Source: Nesterenkonia sp. (lineage in GTDB: Bacteria > Actinomycetota > Actinomycetes > Actinomycetales > Micrococcaceae). From it: a stretch of DNA of 64,000 bases. The stretch lies in NCBI RefSeq assembly GCF_029265375.1, contig NZ_JAJUJJ010000013.1:1-64000 (forward strand), given 5' to 3'. The notes under the pieces were generated by a model. It saw only the letters and a program-made list of their open reading frames with translations, was not told the DNA's origin and ran no database searches. The position numbers were made by a program, and so were the translations under genes. Positions 8,035 to 16,792 of this stretch are shown here, in pieces; position 1 is the stretch's first letter, and every line of letters begins with the position of its first letter.

Positions 8035-8946
8035 GTGACCGCTGAGACCAGCAACGGCAACGGCGCCCAGACCGGCGCCACCACTGTGAACACCGGCCTG
8101 GCCCACATGCTCAAGGGCGGGGTCATCATGGACGTGGTCACCCCTGAGCAGGCGAAGATCGCCGAGGAGGCCGGTGCGGTGGCAGTCATGGCCCTGGAGC
8201 GGGTGCCGGCCGACATCCGCGCCACCGGAGGGGTGGCCCGCATGTCGGACCCGGACCTGATCAGCGGCATCATCGACGCCGTCTCCATCCCGGTGATGGC
8301 CAAGGCCCGCATCGGTCATTTTGTGGAGGCCCAGGTCCTGGAGCACCTGAAGGTGGACTACATCGACGAGTCCGAGGTGCTCTCCCCCGCTGACTACACC
8401 CACCACATCGACAAGTCCAAGTTCAAGGTGCCCTTCGTCTGCGGCGCCACCAACCTGGGCGAGGCGCTGCGCCGGATCACCGAGGGCGCCTCGATGATCC
8501 GCTCCAAGGGCGAGGCCGGCACCGGGGACGTCTCCGAGGCGATGAAGCACCTGCGGACCATCAACGCCGAGATCGCGAAGCTGACCTCCATGAGCGAGGA
8601 CGAGCTGTATGTGGCCGCGAAGGAGCTGCAGGCTCCGTTCCAGCTGGTCAAGCAGGTCGCCTCCGACGGGCGGCTGCCGGTGGTGCTGTTCGTCGCCGGC
8701 GGGGTGGCCACCCCGGCCGACGCCGCCATGATGATGCAGATGGGCGCCGACGGCGTCTTCGTCGGCTCTGGCATCTTCAAGTCCGGCAACCCGGAGGCGC
8801 GGGCGGCGGCAATTGTGAAGGCCACCACCTACTACGACGACCCAGCCGTGATCGCCGACGTTTCCAAGGGACTGGGCGAGGCGATGGTCGGGCTGAACGT
8901 CTCCGACCTGCCGGCTCCGCACCGCCTGGCCGAGCGCGGGTGGTGA
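8035..8946 (+). CDS. pdxS: Pyridoxal 5'-phosphate synthase lyase subunit PdxS
   Basis: PdxS condenses ribose 5-phosphate, glyceraldehyde 3-phosphate and ammonia supplied by PdxT to form PLP directly (deoxyxylulose-independent route). The 303-aa TIM barrel is very well conserved: [39 protein letters not shown] (catalytic lysine region), [11 protein letters not shown] (phosphate and second lysine region) and [19 protein letters not shown] start with TAGGAG at 8023-8028. It overlaps pdxT by 4 bp (GTGA), indicating translational coupling of the two subunits. Confidence 0.98.
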   Translation: MTAETSNGNGAQTGATTVNTGLAHMLKGGVIMDVVTPEQAKIAEEAGAVAVMALERVPADIRATGGVARMSDPDLISGIIDAVSIPVMAKARIGHFVEAQVLEHLKVDYIDESEVLSPADYTHHIDKSKFKVPFVCGATNLGEALRRITEGASMIRSKGEAGTGDVSEAMKHLRTINAEIAKLTSMSEDELYVAAKELQAPFQLVKQVASDGRLPVVLFVAGGVATPADAAMMMQMGADGVFVGSGIFKSGNPEARAAAIVKATTYYDDPAVIADVSKGLGEAMVGLNVSDLPAPHRLAERGW

Positions 8947-9536
8947 GCGGCACTCCCCAGATCGGTGTGCTCGCCCTGCAGGGCGCCGTCGCCGAACATG
9001 CCCGGGCTCTGCAGGCCGCCGGCGCTGAGGTGCGCACAGTGCGCCGCCCAGAGGAGCTGGAGGGATTGCAGGGCCTGGTGGTGCCAGGTGGTGAGTCCAC
9101 TGCGATCGCGCGGCTGGCAGCACCAGTGGGCCTGATGCCGGCCATCGCGCAGCGGCATGGCGAGGGCATGGCGCTCTTCGGCACCTGTGCCGGTCTGATC
9201 CTGATGGCCAGCCGGGTCTCCGACGCCGAGGCACTGGAGGGATTCGACCGCATCGGCGGCCTGGACGTGGTGGTGCGCCGCAACGCCTACGGCAGCCAGC
9301 TGGATTCCTTCACCGACCAGCTGGATGTGCAGGGGCTCAACGATCCGCTGCCGGCCGTGTTCATCCGGGCGCCCATTGTGGAGCAGATCCTCCACCCCGA
9401 GGTCGAGGTCCTCGCCGAAGCTCAGGGGAGCCCGGTGGCGGTGCGGCAGGGCAGGATGCTGGCCGCGAGCTTTCATCCGGAGCTCACCGGAGACCACCGG
9501 CTGCACCAGCTGTTCACTGAGATGGCTGGCCAGTAG
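8943..9536 (+). CDS. pdxT: Pyridoxal 5'-phosphate synthase glutaminase subunit PdxT
   Basis: PdxT hydrolyses glutamine and channels ammonia to PdxS. The glutamine amidotransferase motifs are complete: VPGGEST, the nucleophile in FGTCAGLIL, and the His/Glu pair in ASFHPELT. About 197 aa, normal for the family. GTG at 8943 is preferred over the adjacent GTG at 8940 because it forms the GTGA overlap with the pdxS stop. No further gene follows in the operon; the next gene is convergent. Confidence 0.97.
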   Translation: MSGTPQIGVLALQGAVAEHARALQAAGAEVRTVRRPEELEGLQGLVVPGGESTAIARLAAPVGLMPAIAQRHGEGMALFGTCAGLILMASRVSDAEALEGFDRIGGLDVVVRRNAYGSQLDSFTDQLDVQGLNDPLPAVFIRAPIVEQILHPEVEVLAEAQGSPVAVRQGRMLAASFHPELTGDHRLHQLFTEMAGQ

Positions 9537-9560
9537 CGGCGTCGGCGACCGGAGGTCGGC

Positions 9561-10028
9561 TCAGCCGAATGCTTCCTCCACATCGCAGTTCTCCTCCACC
9601 CAGTCGCCCCAGCGCTGGCCCTGCTCCTCCATTTCGGCGAATTGCTGCTCCAGGTCTGCGACCTGGGACTCCAGCTCGGCGGCCTCATCCTCGTCCATCT
9701 CCATCAGGGATTCCACGTCCATCAGGGCCGCCATGTCTACATCCTGCAGCCCGGTGAGGGCCTCCTGGACTGCCGCGTGCTCCTCGGCGATTTCCTCCGG
9801 CACATCCGATGCGGAGTCCTCCAGCATGCTGACCACACCGTCCATGGCCTCACCGAACATCGCTGCGGGGTCGCTGTCATCCAGAGCCGCGAGCTGCTCG
9901 GAGTGACTCTCCAGAGTGTCGCAGTATGCCTGGGCGTCATTGCCGCCGCAGGCAGTCAGGCCCAGCAGTGCAGCGGCGGAGGCGGCAGCCGCAAAGGACT
10001 TGGGGGCGGGAAGCTTCGGGGTGGACAT
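9561..10028 (-). CDS. Small acidic putative lipoprotein, function unknown
   Basis: The 155-aa product has a signal peptide ending in a lipobox LTAC (lipidated Cys27), followed by an Asp/Glu/Met/Ala-rich helical domain. Two further cysteines, near the start (AYCDTL) and the end (ENCDVEE) of the mature part, could pair in the oxidising exterior. GAGAGGATCCCC precedes the ATG. It is convergent with pdxT and divergent from the next gene. I do not recognise a family; many small actinobacterial lipoproteins of this build are uncharacterised. Confidence 0.75.
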   Translation of the reverse strand: MSTPKLPAPKSFAAAASAAALLGLTACGGNDAQAYCDTLESHSEQLAALDDSDPAAMFGEAMDGVVSMLEDSASDVPEEIAEEHAAVQEALTGLQDVDMAALMDVESLMEMDEDEAAELESQVADLEQQFAEMEEQGQRWGDWVEENCDVEEAFG

Positions 10029-10214
10029 GGGGATCCTCTCGTCCTGTCATCGGATTCCGCCCCGACATCATTTCCGCGGCAGGGCTTGCTGCTGACTCTA
10101 TGAACACCGGCTGAATGTTTCAAGTGCACGGATGCGCCTGAGGGAGGCCTTTGGCATGATGTCTGTGGTCGGGCAGAGGATGCCCATCATGTTCAGGACA
10201 GATCCAGGAGACCC

Positions 10215-11402
10215 ATGAACCAGGGACCGCAGGACGACGCCGCCCGCGCCGCCGACCCGAGCACTCCCCAGACCGAGCTGCACCGGCTGGCCGGCAGCCG
10301 CCCGGAGCTGCGCGCCCAGATCGCCAGGAACCCGAATGCCTACCCGGAGCTGCTTCAGTGGCTCGGCTCGCTCGGCGACCCCGAGGTGGACGCCGCTCTG
10401 CGCGAGCGCCGAGCCGGCCCGCCAGCCCCTCCCCCAGCCGAGGAGCAGGCTACCCGGCCGCTTCCGGCGGCGGGTCCGGCTCCGTCTGCGGGAACTCCGC
10501 AGCAGCCGACTGAGGTCTTCGGCGCGGTCCAGCACCCCCAGGCCGGCCGCCATGAGGAGGAGGCCTCTGACGTCGACGAGCGGGTCTACGGCTCCGCCGC
10601 CGCGGCAGGAGCCGGGGCCTATCCGTACTGGGAGCAGCAGCCCGCTGAGCCCGCCCCTTACGGATACGCCCCGGCCGGTTACGATCAGGCGTACCCGGCT
10701 GCGGCCTACGCCGAGGAGCACCCCCGGCGCCGCGGTGGTGCCGGTGTTCTGGTGTTTCTGCTGGCCCTGATCACTGCCGGCGCTCTGGCTGCCAGCTTCT
10801 TCCTGCTCTTCGGCAACCCATTCACCCCGGATGAGGAGACCACCCAGGCCCAGCAGCCTGCGCCCCAGGAGCAGCCGGCCGAGGAGGAGCAGCCCACTGA
10901 GGATGCTCAGCCCACCGGGGAGCCCAGCCCGGAGGAGTCCCCCTCGCCCACCGACGAGCCGGATGAGGAGGAATCGCCCTCCCCCACGGAGGATGAGTCG
11001 CCCTCTCCCACCGAGGATGAGGACGAGGAGGAAGAGGACGAGAATCTGGCCCGGCCTGCCCCCGGCAATGCACTGAGTCTGGGAAGCTTCTCGGCACCCA
11101 GCGGCAATATTCACTGCCAGTTGGGCGAGGACGCCGCCCTCTGCAGCATCGACGAGCACCACTTCTCCACGCCCACGGAGTGCGAGAACGGTGCCACTGT
11201 GCGCATCCCCCGGGAGGGCACGGCACAATTCGCGTGCTCGGAGTCGGTCGGCTCATCGGGCGATGTGCTCAACTACGGGCAGGTTTCGGCCAATGATGAC
11301 TTCGCCTGTGTGGCCACCCGGGCAAACTTCGAATGCTGGTCCCAGCAGAGCGGAAACGGTTTCCGGGTGGCCCGGGAGTACTTCGACCCCTACCGCAACT
11401 GA
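10215..11402 (+). CDS. Membrane protein: LRV-like N-terminus, single TM, six-cysteine exodomain
   Basis: Residues 1-65 (AADPSTPQTELHRLAGSRPELRAQIARNPNAYPELLQWLGSLGDPEV) resemble the variant leucine-rich-repeat-like domain found at the N-terminus of many actinobacterial membrane proteins. A Pro/Tyr-rich linker follows, then a transmembrane helix at about 176-200. Outside are an acidic Ser/Pro repeat stalk (ESPSPT units, about 205-275) and a compact domain (about 280-395) with six cysteines (301, 310, 323, 341, 365, 374), suggesting three disulfides. AGGAGA precedes the ATG. The 3' end overlaps the convergent channel gene by 13 bp. Function unknown; surface sensing or binding is only a guess. 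Confidence 0.75.
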   Translation: MNQGPQDDAARAADPSTPQTELHRLAGSRPELRAQIARNPNAYPELLQWLGSLGDPEVDAALRERRAGPPAPPPAEEQATRPLPAAGPAPSAGTPQQPTEVFGAVQHPQAGRHEEEASDVDERVYGSAAAAGAGAYPYWEQQPAEPAPYGYAPAGYDQAYPAAAYAEEHPRRRGGAGVLVFLLALITAGALAASFFLLFGNPFTPDEETTQAQQPAPQEQPAEEEQPTEDAQPTGEPSPEESPSPTDEPDEEESPSPTEDESPSPTEDEDEEEEDENLARPAPGNALSLGSFSAPSGNIHCQLGEDAALCSIDEHHFSTPTECENGATVRIPREGTAQFACSESVGSSGDVLNYGQVSANDDFACVATRANFECWSQQSGNGFRVAREYFDPYRN

Positions 11403-12106
11403 CCGCTTCCTGCTGACTGTCGGTGGTCGGACGTATAGGCGGCCACCACATCAGGGAGCGTCTGGCCGTCGACGAACTCGCGCAGCTGGGCAGTGATCTC
11501 ATCCAGAGCCGCGCCCAGCTCGACGGCGGCTGCGCGCACTCCAGGATCCGGTTGCTCGGCGGCCGCACGGTGCAGATCCAGGGCGACGTGCAGCTGTTCG
11601 GCCAGGGAGAGCGGCCGGGCATCCTCATGGAAGAAGTAGGTCTCCACATAGTGCTTCAGATCAATGCCGATCGTGCCCAGTTCAGCGGCTAGGCCCGCCA
11701 CCGCCTGACTCATCGACCATGCGGGCAGCTCTGCCGCCCGGTCCGCGTAGCCGGCGGCGCGCAGGCCGTGCAGCCGAAGCGCGGCAGCCCTGCGGCGTGA
11801 CAGCGGCGGGTGGATCTGCATGAACCAGGTCAGCGCCGCGGTCAGCAGGGCGAAGCCGGTCAGGCCCTGCAGCGGAGAGAGCACGCGCAGCACCGGATCC
11901 ACGGCGACGACGTCCCCGAAGCCCAATGTGGCCAGGGTGACCAAGGAGATATAGGCCGCTTCCGCCCAGGCCTGGTAGCGGTTCGGATCCACTCCAGGGT
12001 CGTGGCTGAAGCCTTCGGGAACATGCGGCAGCCAGATCATCGCCCAGCCGGCGCCCTGCAGCAGGATCCACATCAGGATCGTCGCCACCATAGCGATGGG
12101 CCCCAC
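11390..12106 (-). CDS. Two-pore-type potassium channel, C-terminal major part of an interrupted gene
   Basis: The protein contains a membrane helix (MVATILMWILLQGAGWAMIWL), the pore loop with selectivity-filter-like sequence SLVTLATLGFGDVV, a second helix (GLTGFALLTAALTWFM) and a cytosolic helical tail. This identifies a small K+ channel of the Ion_trans_2 type. The GTG at 12106 is weak as a natural start: no Shine-Dalgarno precedes it, and the same frame continues upstream through RTGHRFGGS to a TGA at 12134-12136, beyond which the expected first membrane helix continues in frame. The gene is therefore probably disrupted, unless translation reinitiates about 28 nt after that stop. The 3' end overlaps the convergent gene by 13 bp. 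Confidence 0.75.
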   Translation of the reverse strand: MGPIAMVATILMWILLQGAGWAMIWLPHVPEGFSHDPGVDPNRYQAWAEAAYISLVTLATLGFGDVVAVDPVLRVLSPLQGLTGFALLTAALTWFMQIHPPLSRRRAAALRLHGLRAAGYADRAAELPAWSMSQAVAGLAAELGTIGIDLKHYVETYFFHEDARPLSLAEQLHVALDLHRAAAEQPDPGVRAAAVELGAALDEITAQLREFVDGQTLPDVVAAYTSDHRQSAGSGQLR

Positions 12107-12133
12107 CGAACCGCCGAATCTGTGGCCTGTGCG

Positions 12134-12247
12134 TCATGAGAGCCTCCACAGCAGTCCGTGTGCGGGCGGGTGGAGCAGCTGGTGGAACATATCGCGCAGC
12201 CCCCACAGGATCAGCAGCGCGCCTACCACGGTGACGAAGACTCCCAC
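12134..12247 (-). pseudogene. 5' fragment of the channel gene, ended by an in-frame TGA
   Basis: From GTG 12247 the frame encodes 37 residues with a membrane helix (GVFVTVVGALLILWGLRDMF), then HQLLHPPAHGLLWRLS and a TGA at 12134-12136. A good Shine-Dalgarno (GAGGAGGGAGA) stands about 9 nt upstream of this GTG, whereas none precedes the downstream start at 12106. The fragment and the channel ORF are in the same frame, separated only by the TGA and ten codons. Joined, they would give a 285-residue protein. The simplest reading is a single nonsense substitution (or a sequencing error) in one gene. Confidence 0.7.
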
Positions 12248-12331
12248 AGGCGTTCTCCCTCCTCAGCGGCGTCGCCTTCACCCTACCGGCGGAGGCAAGC
12301 ACTCTGTGCAGGGCATCCGGGAGCTGCATAC

Positions 12332-12367
12332 GGCGAAGGCCCCGGTCAGATGACCAGGGCCTTCGCC
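12332..12367 (-). terminator. Hairpin downstream of tRNA-fMet
   Basis: GGCGAAGGCCC and GGGCCTTCGCC form a perfect 11-bp stem with an inner GGTCA/TGACC stem. It lies 6 nt beyond the tRNA 3' end. No clear U-run follows on the minus strand, so it may act as a processing or pausing signal rather than a classic intrinsic terminator. Confidence 0.6.
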
Positions 12368-12373
12368 TTCTCG

Positions 12374-12447
12374 TTGCGGGGGCGAGATTTGAACTCGCGA
12401 CCTCCGGGTTATGAGCCCGGCGAGCTACCGAACTGCTCCACCCCGCG
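12374..12447 (-). tRNA. Initiator tRNA-fMet (CAU anticodon)
   Basis: The minus strand folds into a complete 74-nt cloverleaf with anticodon CAU in the loop CUCAUAA. Three consecutive G:C pairs (GGG/CCC) at the base of the anticodon loop and an unpaired C1/A72 at the acceptor end (5' CGCGGGG, 3' CCCCGCA-A73) are the identity marks of initiator rather than elongator tRNA-Met. CCA is not encoded. It is transcribed in the same direction as the UPF0182 gene upstream but is separated from it by a strong terminator. Confidence 0.96.
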
Positions 12448-12500
12448 TTGGGACTTAACTAGCTTACACCTCCGTGAAGCACAGGCAAAATCGCGGGAAA

Positions 12501-12530
12501 CGGGGCCGGTCAGAACGCTGACCGGCCCCG
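12501..12530 (-). terminator. Intrinsic terminator after the UPF0182 gene
   Basis: A perfect 13-bp stem (CGGGGCCGGTCAG / CTGACCGGCCCCG) with an AACG tetraloop lies 10 bp beyond the stop codon. On the minus strand it is followed by TTTCCCGCGATTTT, giving a moderately U-rich tail. Confidence 0.8.
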
Positions 12531-12540
12531 CCTCACCGGC

Positions 12541-15500
12541 TCAATCCTGCTGCTGCTCGTGGACTTCGATCAGCTGCTCGAGCACCTCGTCCAGTTCCAG
12601 CTCCGCCTCATAGTAGGCGGCTCGATCACCGGACTCCCAGGCCTCGTTCTTCTCATTGAGCAGATCACCGGCGCGGTCCAGCAGCTCCTGGGCGTCGGCG
12701 TCCTCGGAGATCGGGTCCGGGCTGGGCACGCTGGCCTCGGAATCATCCTCCTCCTCGGCCGGTTCGTCCTCCTCCGGAGCGCCGGCTTCCTCCTCATCCA
12801 CCGGCGCGACGTCCACCTCATCCTCAACGGCCTCGGCGTCCACACCGGCTCCCTCGGCGGCCTCCACTCCGGCGTCGCCGTGGAAGATCATGTCCAGGGC
12901 CTCCTGCAGGGTGTCGCCGTAGCCGACCTCCTCGCCGAAGGCCACCAGCACCATCCGCAGGGCCGGATAGGCCGCATCGGTGCCGGCGGACTGCACGTAG
13001 ACCGGCTGGACGTTGAGGATTCCGTCGCCGGCCGGGATGGAGAGCATATTGCCGCGGCGGACGTTCGAACCGCCGATCTCCAGCACGTTCAGCTGCTGCG
13101 CCACAGTGGAGTGGGCGTCGAAGTTCGCCTGGGTCTGGCCCGGCCCGGGGATCGCGGTGTCGCGGGGCAGCTCCAGCAGCCGCAGGGCACCGTATCCTTC
13201 GTTCTTCACTCCGTCCTCACCGGTGCCGGCGTCGCCGGAGGCGGCCAGGAAGCCGTAGAGCACGTTGCGCTGCTGCCCGTCAGCCTCGGTGGCGGGGATG
13301 AATGTGGAGGTCAGTTGGAAGCTGGCCTCCTCCTGGCCGGGCATCCGCATCGTCATGTAGTACGGCGGCTGGGCGACGTCGTCGCCGCTGGTGGGATCCG
13401 AGGGGATGGACCAGGCGTCATTGCCCTCATAGAAGGTGCCCGGGTGGTCCACGTGGTACTCGGTGAGCAGGGTCCGCTGCACCCGGAACATGTCCTCGGG
13501 GTAGCGCACGTGGTCCAGCAGCTCCGCGCTCATCTCCTTATAGGAGTGCAGGGCGGTGGGGAAGATGTTCTGCCAGGACTGCAGAATCGGGTCCTCCTCG
13601 TCCCATGCGTAGAGTGTCACCGAGCCGTCGTAGGCGTCCACTGTGGCTTTCACCGAGTTGCGGATGTAGTTGACCTGCCCGGCCAGCACCGGTCCGCCCT
13701 GGGTCAGGGCGTCGGTGGTGGCCGACTCCAGCTGCTGCTGGGTGGAGTAGGGGAAGGCGTTGGAGGTGGTGTAGCCCTCCACGATCCACTTGATCCGGCC
13801 GTCGACGATGGCAGGGTAGATGTTCTGGTCGACCTCCAGGTAGGGCGCGACCTTCTGCACGCGCTCCCGCGGGTGCCGGTCGTAGAGGATCTGCGACTCC
13901 TCGTTCATGTCCCCGGAGAGCAGGATCTCCGGGGCCTGGAACTGCAGGGCGTAGATCAGCCGGTTGAACAGGTTGCCCACTGAGGGGCCGCCGTCGCCGG
14001 AGAAGGTGTACTGGCTGTCGCGGCCGTCGTCGGCGCCGGCTTCGCCCTCCTCGTCCTCGGTGACCTGGGAGGCGGGGCGGTCCAGCTCCATGGGCGGTTC
14101 GCCCTCCGGAGCTCCGACGATGGAGTACAGCGGTGAGTTCTCGCCGAAGTAGATGCGCGGCTCGTAGTCCTCATCGGAGGCCAGCTCACCGGTGGTGGGG
14201 ATGCCCTGCAGGGTGAACTGCGGGCGCCCTTCCGGGGTGACGGTGTTCGCGTTGGCGGCCACCAGTCCGTAGCCGTGGGTGTAGATCAGGTGCTGATTGA
14301 CCCAGGAGCCCTCGGTGGGGGCGTTGACCTCACGGGCGGCGATGACGGTGTCATGGGTCTCCCCGTCGATGTCATACCGGTCGAAGCTCAGCGTGTCCGG
14401 GAACCGGTAGTAGGGCCGGAACTGCTGAAACTGCCGGTAGGCGGCGGAGACCAGATTCGGGTCCAGCAGGCGGATGTTCTCAATATTTGTCTCGTCCCCG
14501 GCCAGGGCGCCCTCCTCCGCCACCGGGACGGCGGGGTAATGCTCCTTCTGCACGTCCTGCAGACCGTAGGCGAAGCGGGTAAGGTCCATATTCCGCTCGA
14601 TGTAAGGGGTCTCCAGAGTCTGCTCCGAGGGGCGGACCTGGTACTCCTGAACCAGGAAGGGGTAGATGCCGCCGCCGATGATGGCGGTCAGAATCAGCAT
14701 GGCTGTGCCGATGATGGCCAGCCGCCAGCGGGCGGTGATCGCGGTGACGATGAACACCACAGCCACCAGCACCGCAGCCACTGCAAGGATGGTCTGGGCC
14801 GGGATCACCGCATTGACGTCGGTGTACATGGCCCCGGCCCAGTTGCCGCCCTGGTCCTGCAGCGTGGCATAGCGGTTGAGCCACCAGTTCACGCCCTGCA
14901 GCGCCAGGAAGATGGCGCCGGCGACGGCGATGTGCCAGCGGGCGGCGCGCTCCACCACGAACTTGCCGGAGGATTCGATGCGGATGGAGCCGAACAGGTA
15001 ATGGCACAGGATGCCGGCGATACCGGCCACCAGCACGGCAGAGATCAGGAAGCCGTTGACGAAGCCCAGGAAGGGGAGGGTGAAGACGAAGAAGGCGAAG
15101 TCGAGTCCGAATTCCGGGTCGGTCTGCCCGAAGGGCTCCTGGTTGAAGAACAGCAGCACGCCCTCCCAGTTGGCCTGGGCGGCGGTCCCGGCGAACAGGC
15201 CCATCAGCACCGGCAGACCGAACATCAGAAGCCGGCGCATCGAGGTCAGGGTGGACTGGTACCGGGAGACGGAATCGCCCAGCTGGCCCTCTATGCCCAC
15301 CGGCCGGGTGCGGAAGGCCAGGAACAGGCTCAGCCAGACCAGCACTCCCATCATCACGAAGGCAGCGGCGAAGATGCCCGCACGCGCCAGCCGCTCGGTC
15401 CAGAACACCTCTGAGAATCCGAGGTGGGAGTACCACATGACGTCGGCGTAGAAGCCGGCGAAGGCCACAAAGGCGCCCAGCAGCGCGGCGATGATGATGA

Positions 15501-15672
15501 TGGTGATGATCAGCGCCGAGGGCCGGCGTGATCCTCCCCCGCGGCCTGCCGGACCGCCCGGGGAGCCGCCACCGGGTCCCCCTGACCTGGAGCTTTCACC
15601 GTTGCCCGGTCCGGAGCCGAAGATGCCCCCGGAGAAGGGGTTCGAATTGCCGAATCCCTGAGAGAAACTCAC
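12541..15672 (-). CDS. UPF0182 family large integral membrane protein
   Basis: The 1043-aa product matches the actinobacterial UPF0182 family: a glycine-rich N-terminus, about seven membrane helices in the first third (for example ALIITIIIIAALLGAFVAFAGFYADVMWYSHLGFSEVF), a large extracytoplasmic domain (YPEDMFRVQR, YYMTMRMPGQEEASFQLTSTFIP) and an acidic C-terminal tail with a helical end. Function is unknown in all actinobacteria. The GTG start lies 58 bp after the YlbL-type protease gene on the same strand, as in many actinobacteria. The acidic C-terminal stretch (about 950-1010) looks elaborated. Confidence 0.93.
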   Translation of the reverse strand: MSFSQGFGNSNPFSGGIFGSGPGNGESSRSGGPGGGSPGGPAGRGGGSRRPSALIITIIIIAALLGAFVAFAGFYADVMWYSHLGFSEVFWTERLARAGIFAAAFVMMGVLVWLSLFLAFRTRPVGIEGQLGDSVSRYQSTLTSMRRLLMFGLPVLMGLFAGTAAQANWEGVLLFFNQEPFGQTDPEFGLDFAFFVFTLPFLGFVNGFLISAVLVAGIAGILCHYLFGSIRIESSGKFVVERAARWHIAVAGAIFLALQGVNWWLNRYATLQDQGGNWAGAMYTDVNAVIPAQTILAVAAVLVAVVFIVTAITARWRLAIIGTAMLILTAIIGGGIYPFLVQEYQVRPSEQTLETPYIERNMDLTRFAYGLQDVQKEHYPAVPVAEEGALAGDETNIENIRLLDPNLVSAAYRQFQQFRPYYRFPDTLSFDRYDIDGETHDTVIAAREVNAPTEGSWVNQHLIYTHGYGLVAANANTVTPEGRPQFTLQGIPTTGELASDEDYEPRIYFGENSPLYSIVGAPEGEPPMELDRPASQVTEDEEGEAGADDGRDSQYTFSGDGGPSVGNLFNRLIYALQFQAPEILLSGDMNEESQILYDRHPRERVQKVAPYLEVDQNIYPAIVDGRIKWIVEGYTTSNAFPYSTQQQLESATTDALTQGGPVLAGQVNYIRNSVKATVDAYDGSVTLYAWDEEDPILQSWQNIFPTALHSYKEMSAELLDHVRYPEDMFRVQRTLLTEYHVDHPGTFYEGNDAWSIPSDPTSGDDVAQPPYYMTMRMPGQEEASFQLTSTFIPATEADGQQRNVLYGFLAASGDAGTGEDGVKNEGYGALRLLELPRDTAIPGPGQTQANFDAHSTVAQQLNVLEIGGSNVRRGNMLSIPAGDGILNVQPVYVQSAGTDAAYPALRMVLVAFGEEVGYGDTLQEALDMIFHGDAGVEAAEGAGVDAEAVEDEVDVAPVDEEEAGAPEEDEPAEEEDDSEASVPSPDPISEDADAQELLDRAGDLLNEKNEAWESGDRAAYYEAELELDEVLEQLIEVHEQQQD

Positions 15673-15730
15673 CCTGTGTCCTCGTCTCTAGTACTGCTGT
15701 TGTGTGCGTGTGATCCTGCTGACCTCGGCG

Positions 15731-16792
15731 TCAGCGACCGCAAGGTTCGCGTGCTGCCAGGAAGTCCTGGTCGCCGTCGCGGACTGCCTCCACGATCTGG
15801 ACAGCTTCGCTGACGTCTTCGACCCCGTAGACCTCCAGTCCGCTCGGAAGCCTGCCCTCCAGCTCATCACAGTTGTCCCGCGGAGCCAAGAAATGCTCAG
15901 TCCCGGCTTCGGCGGCTCCGACCACCTTCTGGGCGATGCCGCCGATGGGCCCGACGGTGCCGTCAGGATCCACCGTGCCGGTGCCGGCCCACTGCTCGCC
16001 GCCGGTGAGCGAATCCTCAGTCATGGTGTCGATCAGCCCCAGTGCGAACATCAGTCCAGCAGACGGCCCGCCGACGTCCTCAAGGCTGATCTCAGCCTCG
16101 ATGGGGAACTCGAACTGAGTGCCCAGCATGATGCCGACGTAGTACTCTCCGTCTGCATCCTGATAGGTGGGCACCTCTACGTTGACGTTCTCCCCGTCGC
16201 GGATCACCGTCAATTCTATCGGTTGGCCTGCGGCCTCGTTGACCGCACTGCGCAGGCCCTCCAGCCCGGTGACCTCCTCGCCGGCGGCCTTGAGGACCTG
16301 GTCTCCAGGGCTGAGCAGCTGGTGGGTGCCGGCTTCCACCGCCTCAGGGGTGAAGTCCACTACGGAGAGTTCGACCTCGACGTCGACCCCGAGGTGCTCC
16401 AGGGCGGCGGCCAGCGCCAGCTCCTGGGAGGAGGTCATCGCCTGGGTGTTGAGCTGGCGCACCTCTTCGGCGGTGGTGCCCGAGGGGTAGACGAGTTCGT
16501 GGGGGGTCAGGTCGACGGTGGGTGAGAGCCAGCCGCGCACCGCTTGGGCGCCGCGCACGGTCTGGGTGGGAGCACCGGTGACGTAGACGGTGGTCAGTGA
16601 CAGCTCGCCCTCGGTCGGATACGTCTCAGCACCGTCGACGCTGATCACCGGCTGGTCCTCAATCTCGCCGGTGGTGTTGAACAGCGGCCCGGGCGATTCC
16701 AGCAGATAGGGGCTGGGCATCAGCAGGGCGCCGACTCCCAGAAGCAGGGCGGCGGTCCCGGAGGCGTATTGGACCCCGCGCCGGAGCCTCAC
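15731..16792 (-). CDS. YlbL-type PDZ / Lon-like (S16) membrane protease
   Basis: An N-terminal signal anchor (about 9-30) is followed by a PDZ domain (about 115-210, SPGDQVLKAAGEEVTGLEGL) and a Lon-type proteolytic domain with the Ser-Lys dyad Ser244 (DVGGPSAGLMF) and Lys289 (GGIAQKV). This is the YlbL family (353 aa), extracytoplasmic proteases conserved next to UPF0182 and DUF2342 genes in actinobacteria. Its GTG start overlaps the stop of the DUF2342 gene by 4 bp, so expression is coupled. Substrates are unknown. Confidence 0.92.
   Translation of the reverse strand: MRLRRGVQYASGTAALLLGVGALLMPSPYLLESPGPLFNTTGEIEDQPVISVDGAETYPTEGELSLTTVYVTGAPTQTVRGAQAVRGWLSPTVDLTPHELVYPSGTTAEEVRQLNTQAMTSSQELALAAALEHLGVDVEVELSVVDFTPEAVEAGTHQLLSPGDQVLKAAGEEVTGLEGLRSAVNEAAGQPIELTVIRDGENVNVEVPTYQDADGEYYVGIMLGTQFEFPIEAEISLEDVGGPSAGLMFALGLIDTMTEDSLTGGEQWAGTGTVDPDGTVGPIGGIAQKVVGAAEAGTEHFLAPRDNCDELEGRLPSGLEVYGVEDVSEAVQIVEAVRDGDQDFLAAREPCGR

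Noticed and set aside
12374-12447. Elongator tRNA-Met
   Set aside because: The C1/A72 mismatch and the three G:C pairs in the anticodon stem are initiator features.
12559-15414. Long plus-strand frames antisense to the UPF0182 gene
   Set aside because: They are the complement of a conserved 1043-aa membrane protein and carry no recognisable domain.
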